64,000 nt of DNA from Clostridium sp. AN503. GTDB lineage: Bacteria; Bacillota; Clostridia; Lachnospirales; Lachnospiraceae. Positions within the stretch are counted from its first letter, which is position 1. Every line of letters begins with the position of its first letter. The translations under genes and the position numbers were made by a program. A model generated the notes under the pieces. It did not search any database. It was not told the origin of the DNA and worked only from the letters and a program-made list of their open reading frames with translations. Positions 51,716-63,100 of the stretch are shown here, in pieces. The stretch is from contig NZ_JBFDTP010000001.1 of assembly GCF_040719375.1 (NCBI RefSeq), positions 992,001 through 1,056,000 of the forward strand, given 5' to 3'.

Positions 51716-52441
51716 ATGATTCGCATAGCAGTGTGCGACGATGATGCAGCAGTTCGAGGGCAGATAGTGACGCTCCTGAGGAATTATGGGCAGGAAAAGG
51801 ATCTGGATATTTTTGTGTCAGAGTATCAGGATGGCAATGAGATAACTTCAGATATATTGGCGGGAAAGCGATTTCATCTAATTTATATGGATATCGAGAT
51901 GAAGGAGATGGATGGCATGAAGGCAGCAGAACAGATCCGCGAGGTGGATGCTGTGGTGCCTTTGGTTTTTGTGACCAGTTATGCTACCTATGCCATAAAA
52001 GGGTATGATGTCAGGGCGCTTACCTATTTACTGAAGCCAGTCGATGAGGAACGGTTTGAGCAGGCTTTTGAAGCGGCTCTGAAGGAGATCTGTAGAATTG
52101 AACGGTATTTTATATATGAGACAAACAGAAATATCATAAAGCTTCCTATGAAGGAAATCCTATATTTTGAAAGCCATAATAAAAAAGTAGAAGCTCATTT
52201 GACTTACGAAGTCCAAAGCTTCACAGCGAAACTGGATGAGATTGAACGATCTCTGGAAAAAAGTGAGATAGCATTTCTGCGCATTCATAAATCATATTTG
52301 ATCAATTTTGCACATATTACCCGTTTTAATGGAGATCTGGTGGTATTAAGCAATGGAAAAAGCCTGCATATCAGCGAGAAATACTGCAGTCAGGCCAAGG
52401 CCCGGTATGTGCGTCTGGTGGAGATGAGAAAGGGGCATTGA
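51716..52441 (+). CDS. agrA: LytTR-type response regulator (AgrA-like)
   Basis: 241-residue regulator with a receiver domain (acidic pocket CDDD, phospho-acceptor Asp59 in LIYMDIEMKEMDG, the RALTYLLKPVD switch region) and a LytTR DNA-binding domain (about 135-236) with ILYFESHNKKVEAH and FLRIHKSYLINFAHI. It is the cognate output of the adjacent GHKL kinase, which starts 4 bases downstream. The predicted target is the direct-repeat promoter upstream of the peptide gene at 53903. Confidence 0.92.
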   Translation: MIRIAVCDDDAAVRGQIVTLLRNYGQEKDLDIFVSEYQDGNEITSDILAGKRFHLIYMDIEMKEMDGMKAAEQIREVDAVVPLVFVTSYATYAIKGYDVRALTYLLKPVDEERFEQAFEAALKEICRIERYFIYETNRNIIKLPMKEILYFESHNKKVEAHLTYEVQSFTAKLDEIERSLEKSEIAFLRIHKSYLINFAHITRFNGDLVVLSNGKSLHISEKYCSQAKARYVRLVEMRKGH

Positions 52442-52445
52442 CAGG

Positions 52446-53762
52446 ATGATACATATACTGGATTTGCTGAACACAGCGATATACACAGGATTTGGCGCGG
52501 TGACCCTCTGGACCTATTATGGTTTATTTTTACAGAATAGAGCTGAGGGTAAGTTGCGATTATTTTGCTGGGGACCGTTTCTGGTGTGGCAGTGTTTATG
52601 GAGCTATCTGTCATCTGTAGGGATTTATACACCGATTTTTTTAAATATGGGAATTTATCTGCTCTCCATTTTTTTAGTGGCGGTGTTGGGATATGAAAGT
52701 TCTGTCAAAACAAAAATGATTTTTGCGGTCTCTTATCTGCTTCTGACTACTGTATCAGAAGAAATTGTCTGGTATGGGGTACAGTTCTTTTGTGCGCCTG
52801 ATACCAATATAACAGCATGGTGGCCGCCGTTGCTGGCAAGGGTAATATCGTTTGTGGCGATCCTGGCGCTCTATTTTATGTTGAGAAAAAGAAAGCTTGT
52901 AGAAGCAGATGACAGAGCCAATATACATCTGCTGATTTTTTCACTTGGCAATACATTCGTGGCGTATTCTGTGATCTTAGCGTATGAGCGCCTGGGACAA
53001 TACGGGGATAAACTTATAGCCACACTTACCATATCAATTCTGCTGGGTATGACAATCTTTGCATATCAGATTTACGGCAGGCTCCGTGAAAACATGGAAC
53101 TAGAGCAGGAAAATGAAAAATACAGTTATCAGTTAGAGCTATTTCTGCAGCATCAGCGGGAACGGGAAGAAAATGAGCGGGAGATTCGCAGATATCGACA
53201 TGATATGAAGCAGAAGTTAACTTACTTAAAAGGATTGGCAGACGCCAGCCAGTCAGAGGAAATATCCCGGTTCCTCCAGGAAGAATTGAATATAAAAGGA
53301 AGGACTGCCCGTGTACAGATCAATACGGGCAACCTGCTGATCGATGCACTTTTCAATGACAAGAACAGAAAAGCCCTGAATGCAGGAATCCGATTTGAAA
53401 CCTGGTTTGATGTGCCGGAACATTTGCCATATAAGGACAGTGATCTGTGTGTGATATTTGGAAATCTTCTGGACAATGCATGTGAGGCGGCACAGATGGT
53501 CCAGGACAGCGAACGGTACATAAAGACCAATCTTCTGTTTGATGTAGGTAATCTGATCTTTACAATAGAAAATAGCTTCGATGGGACTTTACACCGGGAA
53601 AAAGGCGGAGGATTTTTAAGCCGCAAAGCAGACAGCAAAGATCACGGGATTGGCTTAAAGAGTGTGAAAAAGATTGCGGAGAAATATAAAGGAGATGTGT
53701 ACATAGAAAATCTGCCGGACATATTCCGGGTGAAGGTGGTCTTGTATGAATATCAAAAATAA
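52446..53762 (+). CDS. agrC: GHKL sensor histidine kinase (AgrC-like)
   Basis: 438-residue membrane kinase. Six hydrophobic segments (about 8-210) form the sensor. A coiled coil (about 212-248) leads to the phospho-acceptor His252 in RRYRHDMKQKL, and the ATPase domain has N-box NLLDNACEAAQ and G-box KDHGIGLKSV. It senses the extracellular cyclic peptide in Agr systems (family knowledge). It is cotranscribed with the response regulator and ended by a terminator before the peptide gene. Confidence 0.9.
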   Translation: MIHILDLLNTAIYTGFGAVTLWTYYGLFLQNRAEGKLRLFCWGPFLVWQCLWSYLSSVGIYTPIFLNMGIYLLSIFLVAVLGYESSVKTKMIFAVSYLLLTTVSEEIVWYGVQFFCAPDTNITAWWPPLLARVISFVAILALYFMLRKRKLVEADDRANIHLLIFSLGNTFVAYSVILAYERLGQYGDKLIATLTISILLGMTIFAYQIYGRLRENMELEQENEKYSYQLELFLQHQREREENEREIRRYRHDMKQKLTYLKGLADASQSEEISRFLQEELNIKGRTARVQINTGNLLIDALFNDKNRKALNAGIRFETWFDVPEHLPYKDSDLCVIFGNLLDNACEAAQMVQDSERYIKTNLLFDVGNLIFTIENSFDGTLHREKGGGFLSRKADSKDHGIGLKSVKKIAEKYKGDVYIENLPDIFRVKVVLYEYQK

Positions 53763-53775
53763 ATGCAGGGTAAAA

Positions 53776-53806
53776 GGGCTGTGCCAATGATGGCATGGTC
53801 CTTTTT
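53776..53806 (+). terminator. Terminator separating the kinase from agrD
   Basis: 10-pair stem with three G-T wobbles (53776-53785 with 53792-53801), loop AATGAT, then TTTTT. It implies a separate transcript for the peptide gene. Confidence 0.7.
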
Positions 53807-53812
53807 CCTTGA

Positions 53813-53873
53813 TTTCGCCAAAATCTGCCTGTTTTCGCCAGAAACGTGCACGACCAGCATATTATAGTATAAT
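53813..53873 (+). promoter_or_regulatory. LytTR-type direct repeats and promoter of agrD
   Basis: TTTCGCCA occurs at 53813-53820 and 53833-53840, 20 bp apart (two helical turns), the spacing of LytTR/AgrA sites. The consensus TATAAT lies at 53868-53873, and the sequence at the -35 position (CGTGCA) is poor. This is the expected form of an activator-dependent promoter. Confidence 0.65.
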
Positions 53874-53902
53874 AATTCTCATATAACTAAAGGAGGTGCA
53901 TT

Positions 53903-54070
53903 ATGAATCTGATAGTAAAATGGTGTAAAGAAAAATTTAACCAGAAGGGCCTGGCTGCTATGTCTGCATTTGCAATATGTTTTGCGACAGTGGCTGCTAA
54001 TGTGAGATGTGCATGCCATTATCACCAGCCCCAATTCCCGGAGTCCGCAAAGCAGCTCAGAAAGAAGTAG
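53903..54070 (+). CDS. agrD: AgrD-type cyclic autoinducer peptide precursor
   Basis: 55 residues, with an amphipathic N-terminal leader (MNLIVKWCKEKFNQKG), a hydrophobic stretch (AAMSAFAICFATVAAN), then VRCACHYHQPQFPESAKQLR. The Q-P-x-x-P tail after a short ring region is characteristic of clostridial AgrD. By comparison with the Clostridium perfringens precursor (CLWFT before HQP), the mature signal here is predicted to be the five-residue ring CACHY closed by Cys. Two cysteines in the ring region are unusual. AGGAGG lies 6 bases upstream. The agrB-like gene follows immediately. Confidence 0.88.
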   Translation: MNLIVKWCKEKFNQKGLAAMSAFAICFATVAANVRCACHYHQPQFPESAKQLRKK

Positions 54071-54076
54071 GTGCAT

Positions 54077-54679
54077 ATGGAATGGTTGGCGAATAAGCTG
54101 ACATCCTGTTTATTGCGGCATGACGTAATTGATGAGGCGGAGCAGGAGCTATATTGCTTTGGCTTCCAGTCGGGGCTTGAGATGGTGGCCTGTCACCTTG
54201 CGATTCTGGCAGTGGCGGCATATCTGCATCGTATACCGGAATATCTCTTGTTTTCCCTGGTATTCGTTCCGATTCGGTCTTACGCGGGAGGACTGCATCT
54301 TCCCAAATTCAGTCAGTGTTTTATCTGCTCCTGTGCTGTGGTTGCCGTTGTGATATTCCTGTCTGAAAAGCTGGAATTGTCATCCCCCATCAGCGCGGCG
54401 GCAACCGCAGTAATGCTGTTTATCCTTTTCCTGTTAAGGCCGGTAGACCATGAAAACCGTCCGGTGGACGAGGATGAGCAGCATTTTTTTTCATATAAGC
54501 TGAGGCGCGCAATACTTGGGATTGGCATCTTGACAGCAGTTTTGTACCTGACAGGCTTGAATCATTACCTGGTTCTGGTGATGCTCACTCTTGCATCAGC
54601 CATCATATCCATGTTTGTGGGGAAATGGCTGCAGTATCGAAGGCGGGGAATAAGAGCACAGATTGCAGAAGACGATTAA
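54077..54679 (+). CDS. agrB: AgrB-like accessory gene regulator protease
   Basis: Membrane cysteine protease (about 200 residues) that cuts and cyclises AgrD. Several hydrophobic segments surround the catalytic loop IRSYAGGLHLPKFSQC, with His74 and Cys81, the same seven-residue spacing as the active-site pair of Staphylococcus aureus AgrB. It begins 6 bases after the agrD stop; GTG 54071 is an alternative start. Confidence 0.9.
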   Translation: MEWLANKLTSCLLRHDVIDEAEQELYCFGFQSGLEMVACHLAILAVAAYLHRIPEYLLFSLVFVPIRSYAGGLHLPKFSQCFICSCAVVAVVIFLSEKLELSSPISAAATAVMLFILFLLRPVDHENRPVDEDEQHFFSYKLRRAILGIGILTAVLYLTGLNHYLVLVMLTLASAIISMFVGKWLQYRRRGIRAQIAEDD

Positions 54680-54754
54680 CGCGATAATCAGGCAGCAAAG
54701 AAACATATTGAGAATAACGAACTTGATAAATACAAATGAAAGAGGGGAAATCGT

Positions 54755-57049
54755 ATGAGTATGAAACCCAAAAACAACCCAAACCAACACACCCCGCATC
54801 CATGGCCCCGGCGGGCGTGGAAGCAGGCAGTCAGCTGGCTTCTGTGTGTCAGCATGATCGTGCCCAATATGGCGCCGATCGTATCCCAGGCGGCTACGGC
54901 ATTGGAGAACATGCCGCGCAAGGTAGACTTTGTGCGCCCTGAGGCGCTGAAGCTTGGAGACCTGCGCCTGGCAACGGGATCGAATGCCGCAGATGGGGAG
55001 ATACCGGATATATCCAGGCCTGACAGGGGTGACTGGATATTAAGCGAAGATGAAATCGACGGAATCATCCATCTGGCTACCGATTCGGAGGCGGAGCTGC
55101 GTGACCCGGAGTTCTTTTATGATGACATCCCTGAGGAGCCGGATGGTGTACTGGTGGATTTCTCTGAAAAGAGCCGGACATATCTGGTGGATGAAAACAT
55201 TGCAGAAGATGAGGATGGGGAACCGGTCCATTCTTATGTCACGGTCATAGGGGAAAGCCCGTGGCTGTATAAGGATTCCGACGGGTTCATCCGGACCTAC
55301 GACAATACCTTAGTCCCGGTCAGCAAGAGAGAAGCGCTGCGCGTGGCAACTGCCTCGGATGCGAATGTGGCGACTCCCTCCAATATGCGCCGGTCCAGGA
55401 GTGTTGTGACCGTCACGGATTATCAGAATTCGGAAGGTGACGCTGCAATCCAGATTCCCGATGAGATGGATCAGAACAACGGATACATGCTCTCAAATGG
55501 AGAGGACACCCTTGAACTCATCCCGACAGAGGGAGAATTTAAGAGCAGTGTGGTATTTGATAACGCTATCCGTTATTCCAATGTGTTTCCGGGGGTTGAT
55601 TTCCAATATACTGTGTTTGGGAATACGGTAAAGGAAGATATCATCCTTTTGGAACAGCAGGACCGGAATGAATTTTCCTATAAGCTGCGCGGGACCGGAC
55701 TGAAGTTTAAGAAGGATGGAAATTCTGTCGTTGCCTATAAAAAATCTTTCAGGGAACCGTCCTTCCGTATTACAGCGCCGGTCATGGTGGATGCCGCCGG
55801 AATTCCATCTGTGGACATTAAGGTCAAGTTTAATCAGTCAGGCAACATCGTCACTTTCGTGGCGGACAAGGACTGGCTGGATGACCCGGATCGGACATAC
55901 CCAGTCCGGATCGACCCGGGCACGGAGCTGGTAGGATACAGCGCCTTTACAGTCAATATGGTAGCCAAAGGCGATAAACCAGGATATCCGGAAGGCGAGT
56001 ATGACGAGGTGATCTACAATACAGCCTATGGAGACAATGGACATACCATGGTAGGCTATTCCCGTGAGTATGGACACTGCCGGGCTGTCATTGACATCGA
56101 TATGGATTGGGCGAGCCTGATCAACCATTCAGCAACCCAGATAGAAGGGGAACCGGGAGTCAAAGATGTCCAGGTCAGTTTTGGTGTCATGACTACGGAT
56201 ACCCCAAACAGGACTCCGTTTATCCTGCGGATCATGAAGGAAGCGTGGGACACCTCCCACATCACCTTCGCAGGGATCTGCCATAAGAATTCCACTCAGA
56301 GCGGAAACGAGGCATATTCGGACAATGACTATGGCCGTCTGGAATTCAATATCACAGACAGCTATTACAGCTGGGTAAATGACGGCGCGCCCTGCTACGG
56401 CATGATGCTGGAAGTAGAAGGAGAAAACACATTTAACCCGGACATGCTTGAATCTGTCTGGTGGGCGGAGACCATCTATAACAAGACCGGGATCGGTAAC
56501 GGTCCGCGGATCGAGGTAGCCTGGGAAGGAAAATTGGAGAAAGCAGACCTGATAAACTTTCCGATGAGTGATTTCTCCCTGGATGTTGGCCCCGGCGTGG
56601 TTGAGACAGATGCAGGAGGGCGTTCCACCAAGGGGATCCTTGCCCATGGCGCGTCCCAGGCGGATTCCAAAGTGGAATATGGCATTTACAGAAAATCTGA
56701 TGATGAGCTTGTTGCGGACGGCTCTGTCACGGCACACGGCGCGGCAGACTGCCCGGATTACCGGGAGGTGGACCCGGACTGCATCCCGGAGCGCTACCAG
56801 GATTCCAACTGGCAGTCTGATCCGGTCTATACAGACGGTGACTTAGAATTGGATACCATCTATTACGCCAAGGCCCAGGGCTTCGGTTATGCCCTCGAGG
56901 AAGACCCGGAGACCGGCGACATGGTAAAGTCGGAAACAGAGGAGGAAGAGAGCGCGGAACTTACCTCCGATGAATTCCTCCTGTATGAAGTGCAGGCGAC
57001 CGACGTAGTCCCGAGGATCGCGCGCCATTACGGGATCACGGTAAAGTAG
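54755..57049 (+). CDS. RHS/YD-repeat giant secreted protein, N-terminal portion ending at an in-frame TAG
   Basis: First 764 residues of a very large secreted protein. A signal peptide (about 20-48, AVSWLLCVSMIVPNMAPIVS) is followed by an acidic region, an ATASDANVATPSN linker, beta-rich domains (about 215-620) resembling the N-terminus of WapA-like proteins, and the beginning of a LysM-like motif (VVPRIARHYGITVK). The frame stops at TAG (57047-57049) in the middle of that motif. Without the stop it continues unbroken for more than 2300 codons as RHS repeats, so the TAG looks like a CAG-to-TAG change. Unless read through, this product is a truncated secreted fragment. It begins 75 bases after agrB and may be under Agr control. 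Confidence 0.82.
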   Translation: MSMKPKNNPNQHTPHPWPRRAWKQAVSWLLCVSMIVPNMAPIVSQAATALENMPRKVDFVRPEALKLGDLRLATGSNAADGEIPDISRPDRGDWILSEDEIDGIIHLATDSEAELRDPEFFYDDIPEEPDGVLVDFSEKSRTYLVDENIAEDEDGEPVHSYVTVIGESPWLYKDSDGFIRTYDNTLVPVSKREALRVATASDANVATPSNMRRSRSVVTVTDYQNSEGDAAIQIPDEMDQNNGYMLSNGEDTLELIPTEGEFKSSVVFDNAIRYSNVFPGVDFQYTVFGNTVKEDIILLEQQDRNEFSYKLRGTGLKFKKDGNSVVAYKKSFREPSFRITAPVMVDAAGIPSVDIKVKFNQSGNIVTFVADKDWLDDPDRTYPVRIDPGTELVGYSAFTVNMVAKGDKPGYPEGEYDEVIYNTAYGDNGHTMVGYSREYGHCRAVIDIDMDWASLINHSATQIEGEPGVKDVQVSFGVMTTDTPNRTPFILRIMKEAWDTSHITFAGICHKNSTQSGNEAYSDNDYGRLEFNITDSYYSWVNDGAPCYGMMLEVEGENTFNPDMLESVWWAETIYNKTGIGNGPRIEVAWEGKLEKADLINFPMSDFSLDVGPGVVETDAGGRSTKGILAHGASQADSKVEYGIYRKSDDELVADGSVTAHGAADCPDYREVDPDCIPERYQDSNWQSDPVYTDGDLELDTIYYAKAQGFGYALEEDPETGDMVKSETEEEESAELTSDEFLLYEVQATDVVPRIARHYGITVK

Positions 57050-57160
57050 CTCAAAGAGGACAACCAGTTCTTAGAGCAGCTCACGGAGACCGGGAACATC
57101 TTGTTCATCCGTAACCCGAAGACGGATGAACCCTATACAAAGAAACTGTCTGAAGAGGAT

Positions 57161-60100
57161 ATGGAATGGCTGATCGCCCAGTGTATTTCCATGGGAATAG
57201 ATTACCGCGATTTCTTAGGCATGGAACCGATCAATATGGCTAACGGTAGCTTTTATATGAGCCAGACGGATGCCAAGATCGAGGACCTGGGCGGCGACTT
57301 TAACATTGAGCGCAGCTATAATTCCATCGCGCCGTATTTCCGTTCTGATTTCGGTATGGGCTGGAATTCCCTGTCTGCTGAAAAGATCATGGTCCTGGAA
57401 GACGGGCGGATCATCTACACCCGGGAGGACGGGAAAGGCCTTATCTTTGAAAAAGACGGGAAGACCTATAAGGGGCCGGATGGCTATGACTATGAGCTGG
57501 AGACCGTTTCCTCGTTGGAACTCATCACCGATGACAGCGCGGACGAGGGGGAAGAAGACGAAGGGAATGATACAGAAGTAGCAGCAGAAAGAGCGACCAG
57601 CTCCAACGCATCCGTAAAAACGGTATCTTACGCGGAAAAACCCGCCAGCATAAATGCAGACGCGGATCCCACGGAAGCGACGGCGGAAGATGAGGAGAAC
57701 CCGGAAGACGGAGCGGGGACAGAAGCAGTGCCCGTTTCCACCGGATGGAAGATAAGCCAGCCGGACGGGACTGAGAAATACTTTAACTCCAACGGTCTTT
57801 TGGTAACGGAGAAAGACCGTAAGGGGCTTACGACCTATTATGTATATGATTCCAGCTTCTGCTTAAAGAAGATCATATCCCCCAGCAAGAAGGAGTATGT
57901 GATCACCCAGACGCCGGAAGGCCTGATCACCGACATCACCCTGCCGGACGGCGGGGAACTGCACTATGAATACGATGATGAAGATAATCTTGTCAGCTTC
58001 ACGAACCCGGAGGGCAGCGTCCGCTCCTATGAGTATGATGAAAACCATCGGATGACAGCCTGGTATGATGAAAACGGGACCAGGGTCATTGAGAACACCT
58101 ACCGGGAAGACGGAACGGTGGAGACCCAGACGGATGCACTGGGCAGTCTTTCTACGCTGGATTGTGCAGCCGATGCGACTACCCTGGTGGATAACCGCGG
58201 CAATACTATCATATATCATAAGAACGAGAATAACCTTATCACAGAAGTAGAATATTCCAACGGTGAGACGGAAAGGACAAGCTATACGGCGGATAACCGT
58301 ATCGAGTCCAGGACAGATGCCAATGGGGTGACTACCCGGTACACTTACGATGAGGATGGAAATATCCTGACCGAGACACGGGATGACGGCAGCAGGGCCA
58401 GCTACACCTACAACGAGTATGCCCAGCCGCTGACCGCGACGGACTATGAAGGCCATACCACCCATTTCACCTATGATGAGAAAGGAAATCTGACCTCGAT
58501 GACTGACGGGGAAAGCCATACCACCCGGTACGGCTACGATGATCTGAGCCGTATCACCTCCATCACCGACGCGAACGGAGGTGTCAGTTCGTTTGCCTAT
58601 GAAGGGACAGATGCGCCGGTAGTGTCCTATACCGACCCGGAGGGCAATACCAGTACCTTCACCTACGATGAGATGAACCGGGTCCTGACCCAGACCGACC
58701 CGGAGGGCAATACCACAGAGCATGATTACAATGCAAATGGCTGGGAGACCGCCGTGACGGCCCCGGACGGCGGCGTGACCGCCTACGAGTTCAGCCCCGC
58801 AGGGGAAGTGCTCTCCATCACCGACCCCATGAGCGTAGCGACCACCTTCACCTACGACGCCATGCACAACATCCTCTCCGGCGAGGACGCACTGGGCAAT
58901 ACCCTGCACTATGAGTATGACGCCAACTACAATAAGGTGGCGGAGACCAATGCTAAGGGAGATAAGACCGCCTATGAATACGACGCCCGCGACCGGATGG
59001 TGAACGTGACCGATGCCCTTGGGCAGACCGTCTCGTACACCCTGGACGGCAACGGCAACACTACCGGGATGGCCGACCGCCGCGGCAACACGACAGAGTC
59101 CTGGTACCATAAGGTCTTAAACCTGCCCACCATGACGAAGGACGCCCTGGGGAATGAGACCTACTACCAGTACGACCATAATGGGAACCTGACAAAGATC
59201 ACGTACCCGGATGGCATATCCATCACCTATGCCTACGACCGCGCTGGACGCCTGGTGCGCACCACCACCCAGAACGGCCTGGTGACGGAGATCGGCTACG
59301 ACGGCAACGGCAACATCACCCGCATCACCGATGATGAGACCCGCATTTACCGTTTTGCCTATGACGGGAACAACCGGTTAGTGAAGGCCACCGATCCGCT
59401 GGGAGGCGTGACGGAGTACGCTTACGACGGCGCAGGCCGTCAGACCCTTGTGACGGACGCCAACGGCAACAGCACAGCCTATGCCTATGACGCCGTGGGC
59501 CGCTTAACGGAGATGCAGGACGCACTGGGCGGGTCCGCTTCTTCTGAGTATGACTTAAACGGCAGGACACTGAGCTTCACCGACCAGAATGACCATACCA
59601 CCACCTGGCACTACGACGTGATCGGGCAGGTACTGGCCCAGGTGGACGCCGCAGAGAATATCACCGCCATGGAATACGACTCCCTGGGCAATGTAACAAA
59701 GGTCACCGATGCCTTAAAGGGCGAGACCGCCATGGATGTAGACGCCTTGAGCCGCACCGTGAAGATGACTGATGCACTGGGCGGGGAATACACCTACGAT
59801 TACGATGAGAATGGGAACCTCTTAAAGGTGACCATGCCTGACGGGGATACGGTGAGCATGTCCTACGACGCCAATAACCGGATGACCTACTACCGGGATG
59901 AGGCAAGTGTGGTGACCCGCTATGAGTATGACTCCATGGGGCGTATCACCAAAGCGATTGATACCGCGGGCAATGTGATGACATATCAGTACGATGAGAG
60001 CGGTAACCTGGTGAAACAGACCGATACCATCGGGCGGGACGCTATCTATGAGTATGATAAGTTCAACCGTCTTGTGAGCGTGACCGGAACCGATCTGGCG

Positions 60101-63100
60101 ACCACTACTTACACGTATGATGCCTTAGACCGTCTTGCCAGCGTGACCCAGGCGGACGGAACGGTGACAGCTTACGAGTACGATCCGGTAGGCAATTTGA
60201 TCAAGACGACAGAACCGGGCGAGGCAGTCTATACCTACGCATACGACGCCATCAACCGCCTGACAGGGAAAGTGAACCCGCTGGGGGCATCCACCACCTT
60301 CCAGTACGATGCCAAGGGTAATTTAACCAGGACTGTGGACGGCGAAGGCAATACCAATGCCTACGTCTATGACGTGATCGACCGCCTGACTTTCTTCACG
60401 GACGGCAGGGGCAACGACACGGTGTATGAATACGATGAATTATCCCGGCTGCTGTCCCATACGACGCCGGAGGGCAATAAGACCGAGTACCGCTACGATG
60501 CGCTGAGCCGCATGACAAAGGCAAAGGATCCCAACGGCCTGATCACCGAGTATCAGTATGACGTGATGGGGAACCTGGTGGAGGAGATCTCCCCGAAGGG
60601 GGCAAGGACTGCTTACACCTATGATAAGCACGATGAACTGACCAGCATCACCGACCCGGCAGGCAACGTCACCCGCTATGCGGTGGACTTAAACCGCCAG
60701 GTGACGGAGATGACCCAGAAGAACGGGGCGAAGTATGCCTATACTTACGATCCGGTGCACCGTCTCACCAGCATCACCACCCCGCTTGGATTAAAGAGGG
60801 AACTGACCTACGATGTGGCGGATAACGTGATAAAAGATACAGACAACCTGGATCGTACCAACACTTACGAGTATGACATCATGCACCGGATGACCAAGTC
60901 CGTCAATGCAGAGGGAGGCGTGACCACCTACGGCTATGACATCCGCGGCAACCAGGACCAGTTAAATACTGCCCTGGGCTATACTTGGAATTACCGGTAT
61001 GACCTGATCGACCAGCTCACTGCCAGCGTAGACCCGGAGGGCAAGGCGACGGAGTTCGCCTATAACCTGGTGGGAGAGCTTGCATCCGTCACCAAACCGG
61101 GAGACCGGAAGACAGACCTCCAGTATGACGAAAACTACAACGTGACCGCCATCAGCGACCCGAAGGGATATATCTACCAGTACACTTACGATAAGGATAA
61201 CCGCCTGACCGGGACGAAGAACCCGCTGGGTGAGACCACTGCGACTGCGTATGACCCGGGAAGCCGTGTCACCAGCGTGACCGACCGGATGGGGCTGACG
61301 GAGAGCTATACCTACGACCCGCACGGCAATGTCTTGAGCGTGACTGCTACCAACGGCCTGATCACCCACTTTGCTTATGACATCCTGGACAACCTGGTAA
61401 AGGTGACCATGCCCAGCAGCTTAACAGCCACCTACACCTATGATGTGATGGGCAATGTGACCAGCGCGACGGATACCATGCTGCGTACTACCCGGTACAC
61501 CTACGATGCAGAGAACAACATGACCTCCATCACCGACGCCATGGGACGTAAGGAAATCATGACCTATGATATCGGCGGAAGGAACACAAGCTATACCAGC
61601 AACGGCGGAAATAAGATCAGCTACGATTATGACCGCTTAAATGATCTGGCGGAGAAGTCCTACGAGGATACCAGGGATCCGGAAAGCAAAGAGGGTGTAC
61701 TTTACGCATACGATGTGACCGGCCAGCGCGTGTCCATGATGGACCGGAGCGGGGAATCAAAGTACGAATACGACGGCCTTGGGCGCATCACCAAGGTGAC
61801 CAGCGGCTCCGGCGAAGTGACCCAGTACGCTTATGATGGCTGTGACCAGCTGGAGAGCATCACCTACGCTGACGGGAAGAAGGTCAGCTACAAGTACGAT
61901 AAGAATGACAACCTGACAGAGGTGACCGACCGGACTGGGGCCGTGACCACCTATACTTATGATGCGATCAACCGGGTGACGGAGATCCACCGGCTGAACG
62001 GTGTGAGCACCTACAATACCTACAATGCCAGAGACCAGATCACGGATATGAAGAACATCTGTGACGATTGTGAGTGGACCATCAGCGAGTACCATTACAC
62101 CTATGACGACCGCGGCTTCATCGTGGGAGAGGACGTGACGGAATCCTTATACGCCTATGCCTGGGATGACAAGCATGACGGGAAGCATGAGAACTGGCAT
62201 GACGATAAGTTCCCGCATGGGGATAAGCATATCAACAAGCATGCCAAGGATGGGATCTACAACTTCCAGATCATCGGAACGAAGAGGAACTTTGAGTATG
62301 ATGACGATGGCAAGCTGATCCGTGCGACCGAGAAGGAGGACCGCCAGGGGACCTATGTGTATGACTATGAGTACGATGACATGGGGAACCGTACCTTCTT
62401 TAAGAAGTCCAGGAACGGCGTGGTGCAGGAGAGCGCAGAGTATACCTATAATGCGGCGAACCAGATGGTCGCGGCAAGGCTGTATGACGGTAAGCACTAT
62501 AAGGATGTGGAGTATACTTACGATGCGGATGGAAACCGGGTTATGCAGGAGGAAGTGAAGCCGGACGGGAACCGGAAGGTGGAGCTGACCTATGACTACA
62601 GTGTGGAGAACCGTTTGAAAGCTGTATCTGATAAGAACGACCTCTTAGTCGCCATGGCCTACGACGGAGACGGCAACCGGATCTTCCAGCTCAATTATAA
62701 CCTGCATACGGATGATGACTGGAAGGGTAACTCTGGGAATGGTAATGGGAACAACAAGGATAACTCCGGGAGCGGGAACAAAGGAAATAACAGTGGGAAC
62801 GGGACCGGGAGTAAGAAGGGCATCCTGACAAGCATTGGAAGCTTCTTTGGGATGGATGACGGGATAGAGGAGTCAGAGGAGACCATAGAGGTGTCTACCG
62901 CGTCCAACGTTACGGCTAGGAAGTCCAATGGCAATAAGGACAAGGATAAGGGTAATAACGGGAACGACAAGAATAATGGTAAAGGGAATGGAAACGGCAA
63001 CTCTGGCAATAACGGGAATGGTAACAATGGAAACGGCAACTCCGGCAATAACGGAAACGGCAATTCTGGTAACAACGGCAATGGTAATTCTGGTAATCAT

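Noticed and set aside
57863..59110. 415-residue open frame on the minus strand
   Set aside because: It is antisense to the YD-repeat region, has Val/Gly/Ile-rich composition from the repeat pattern and no ribosome site. The plus frame is clearly coding.
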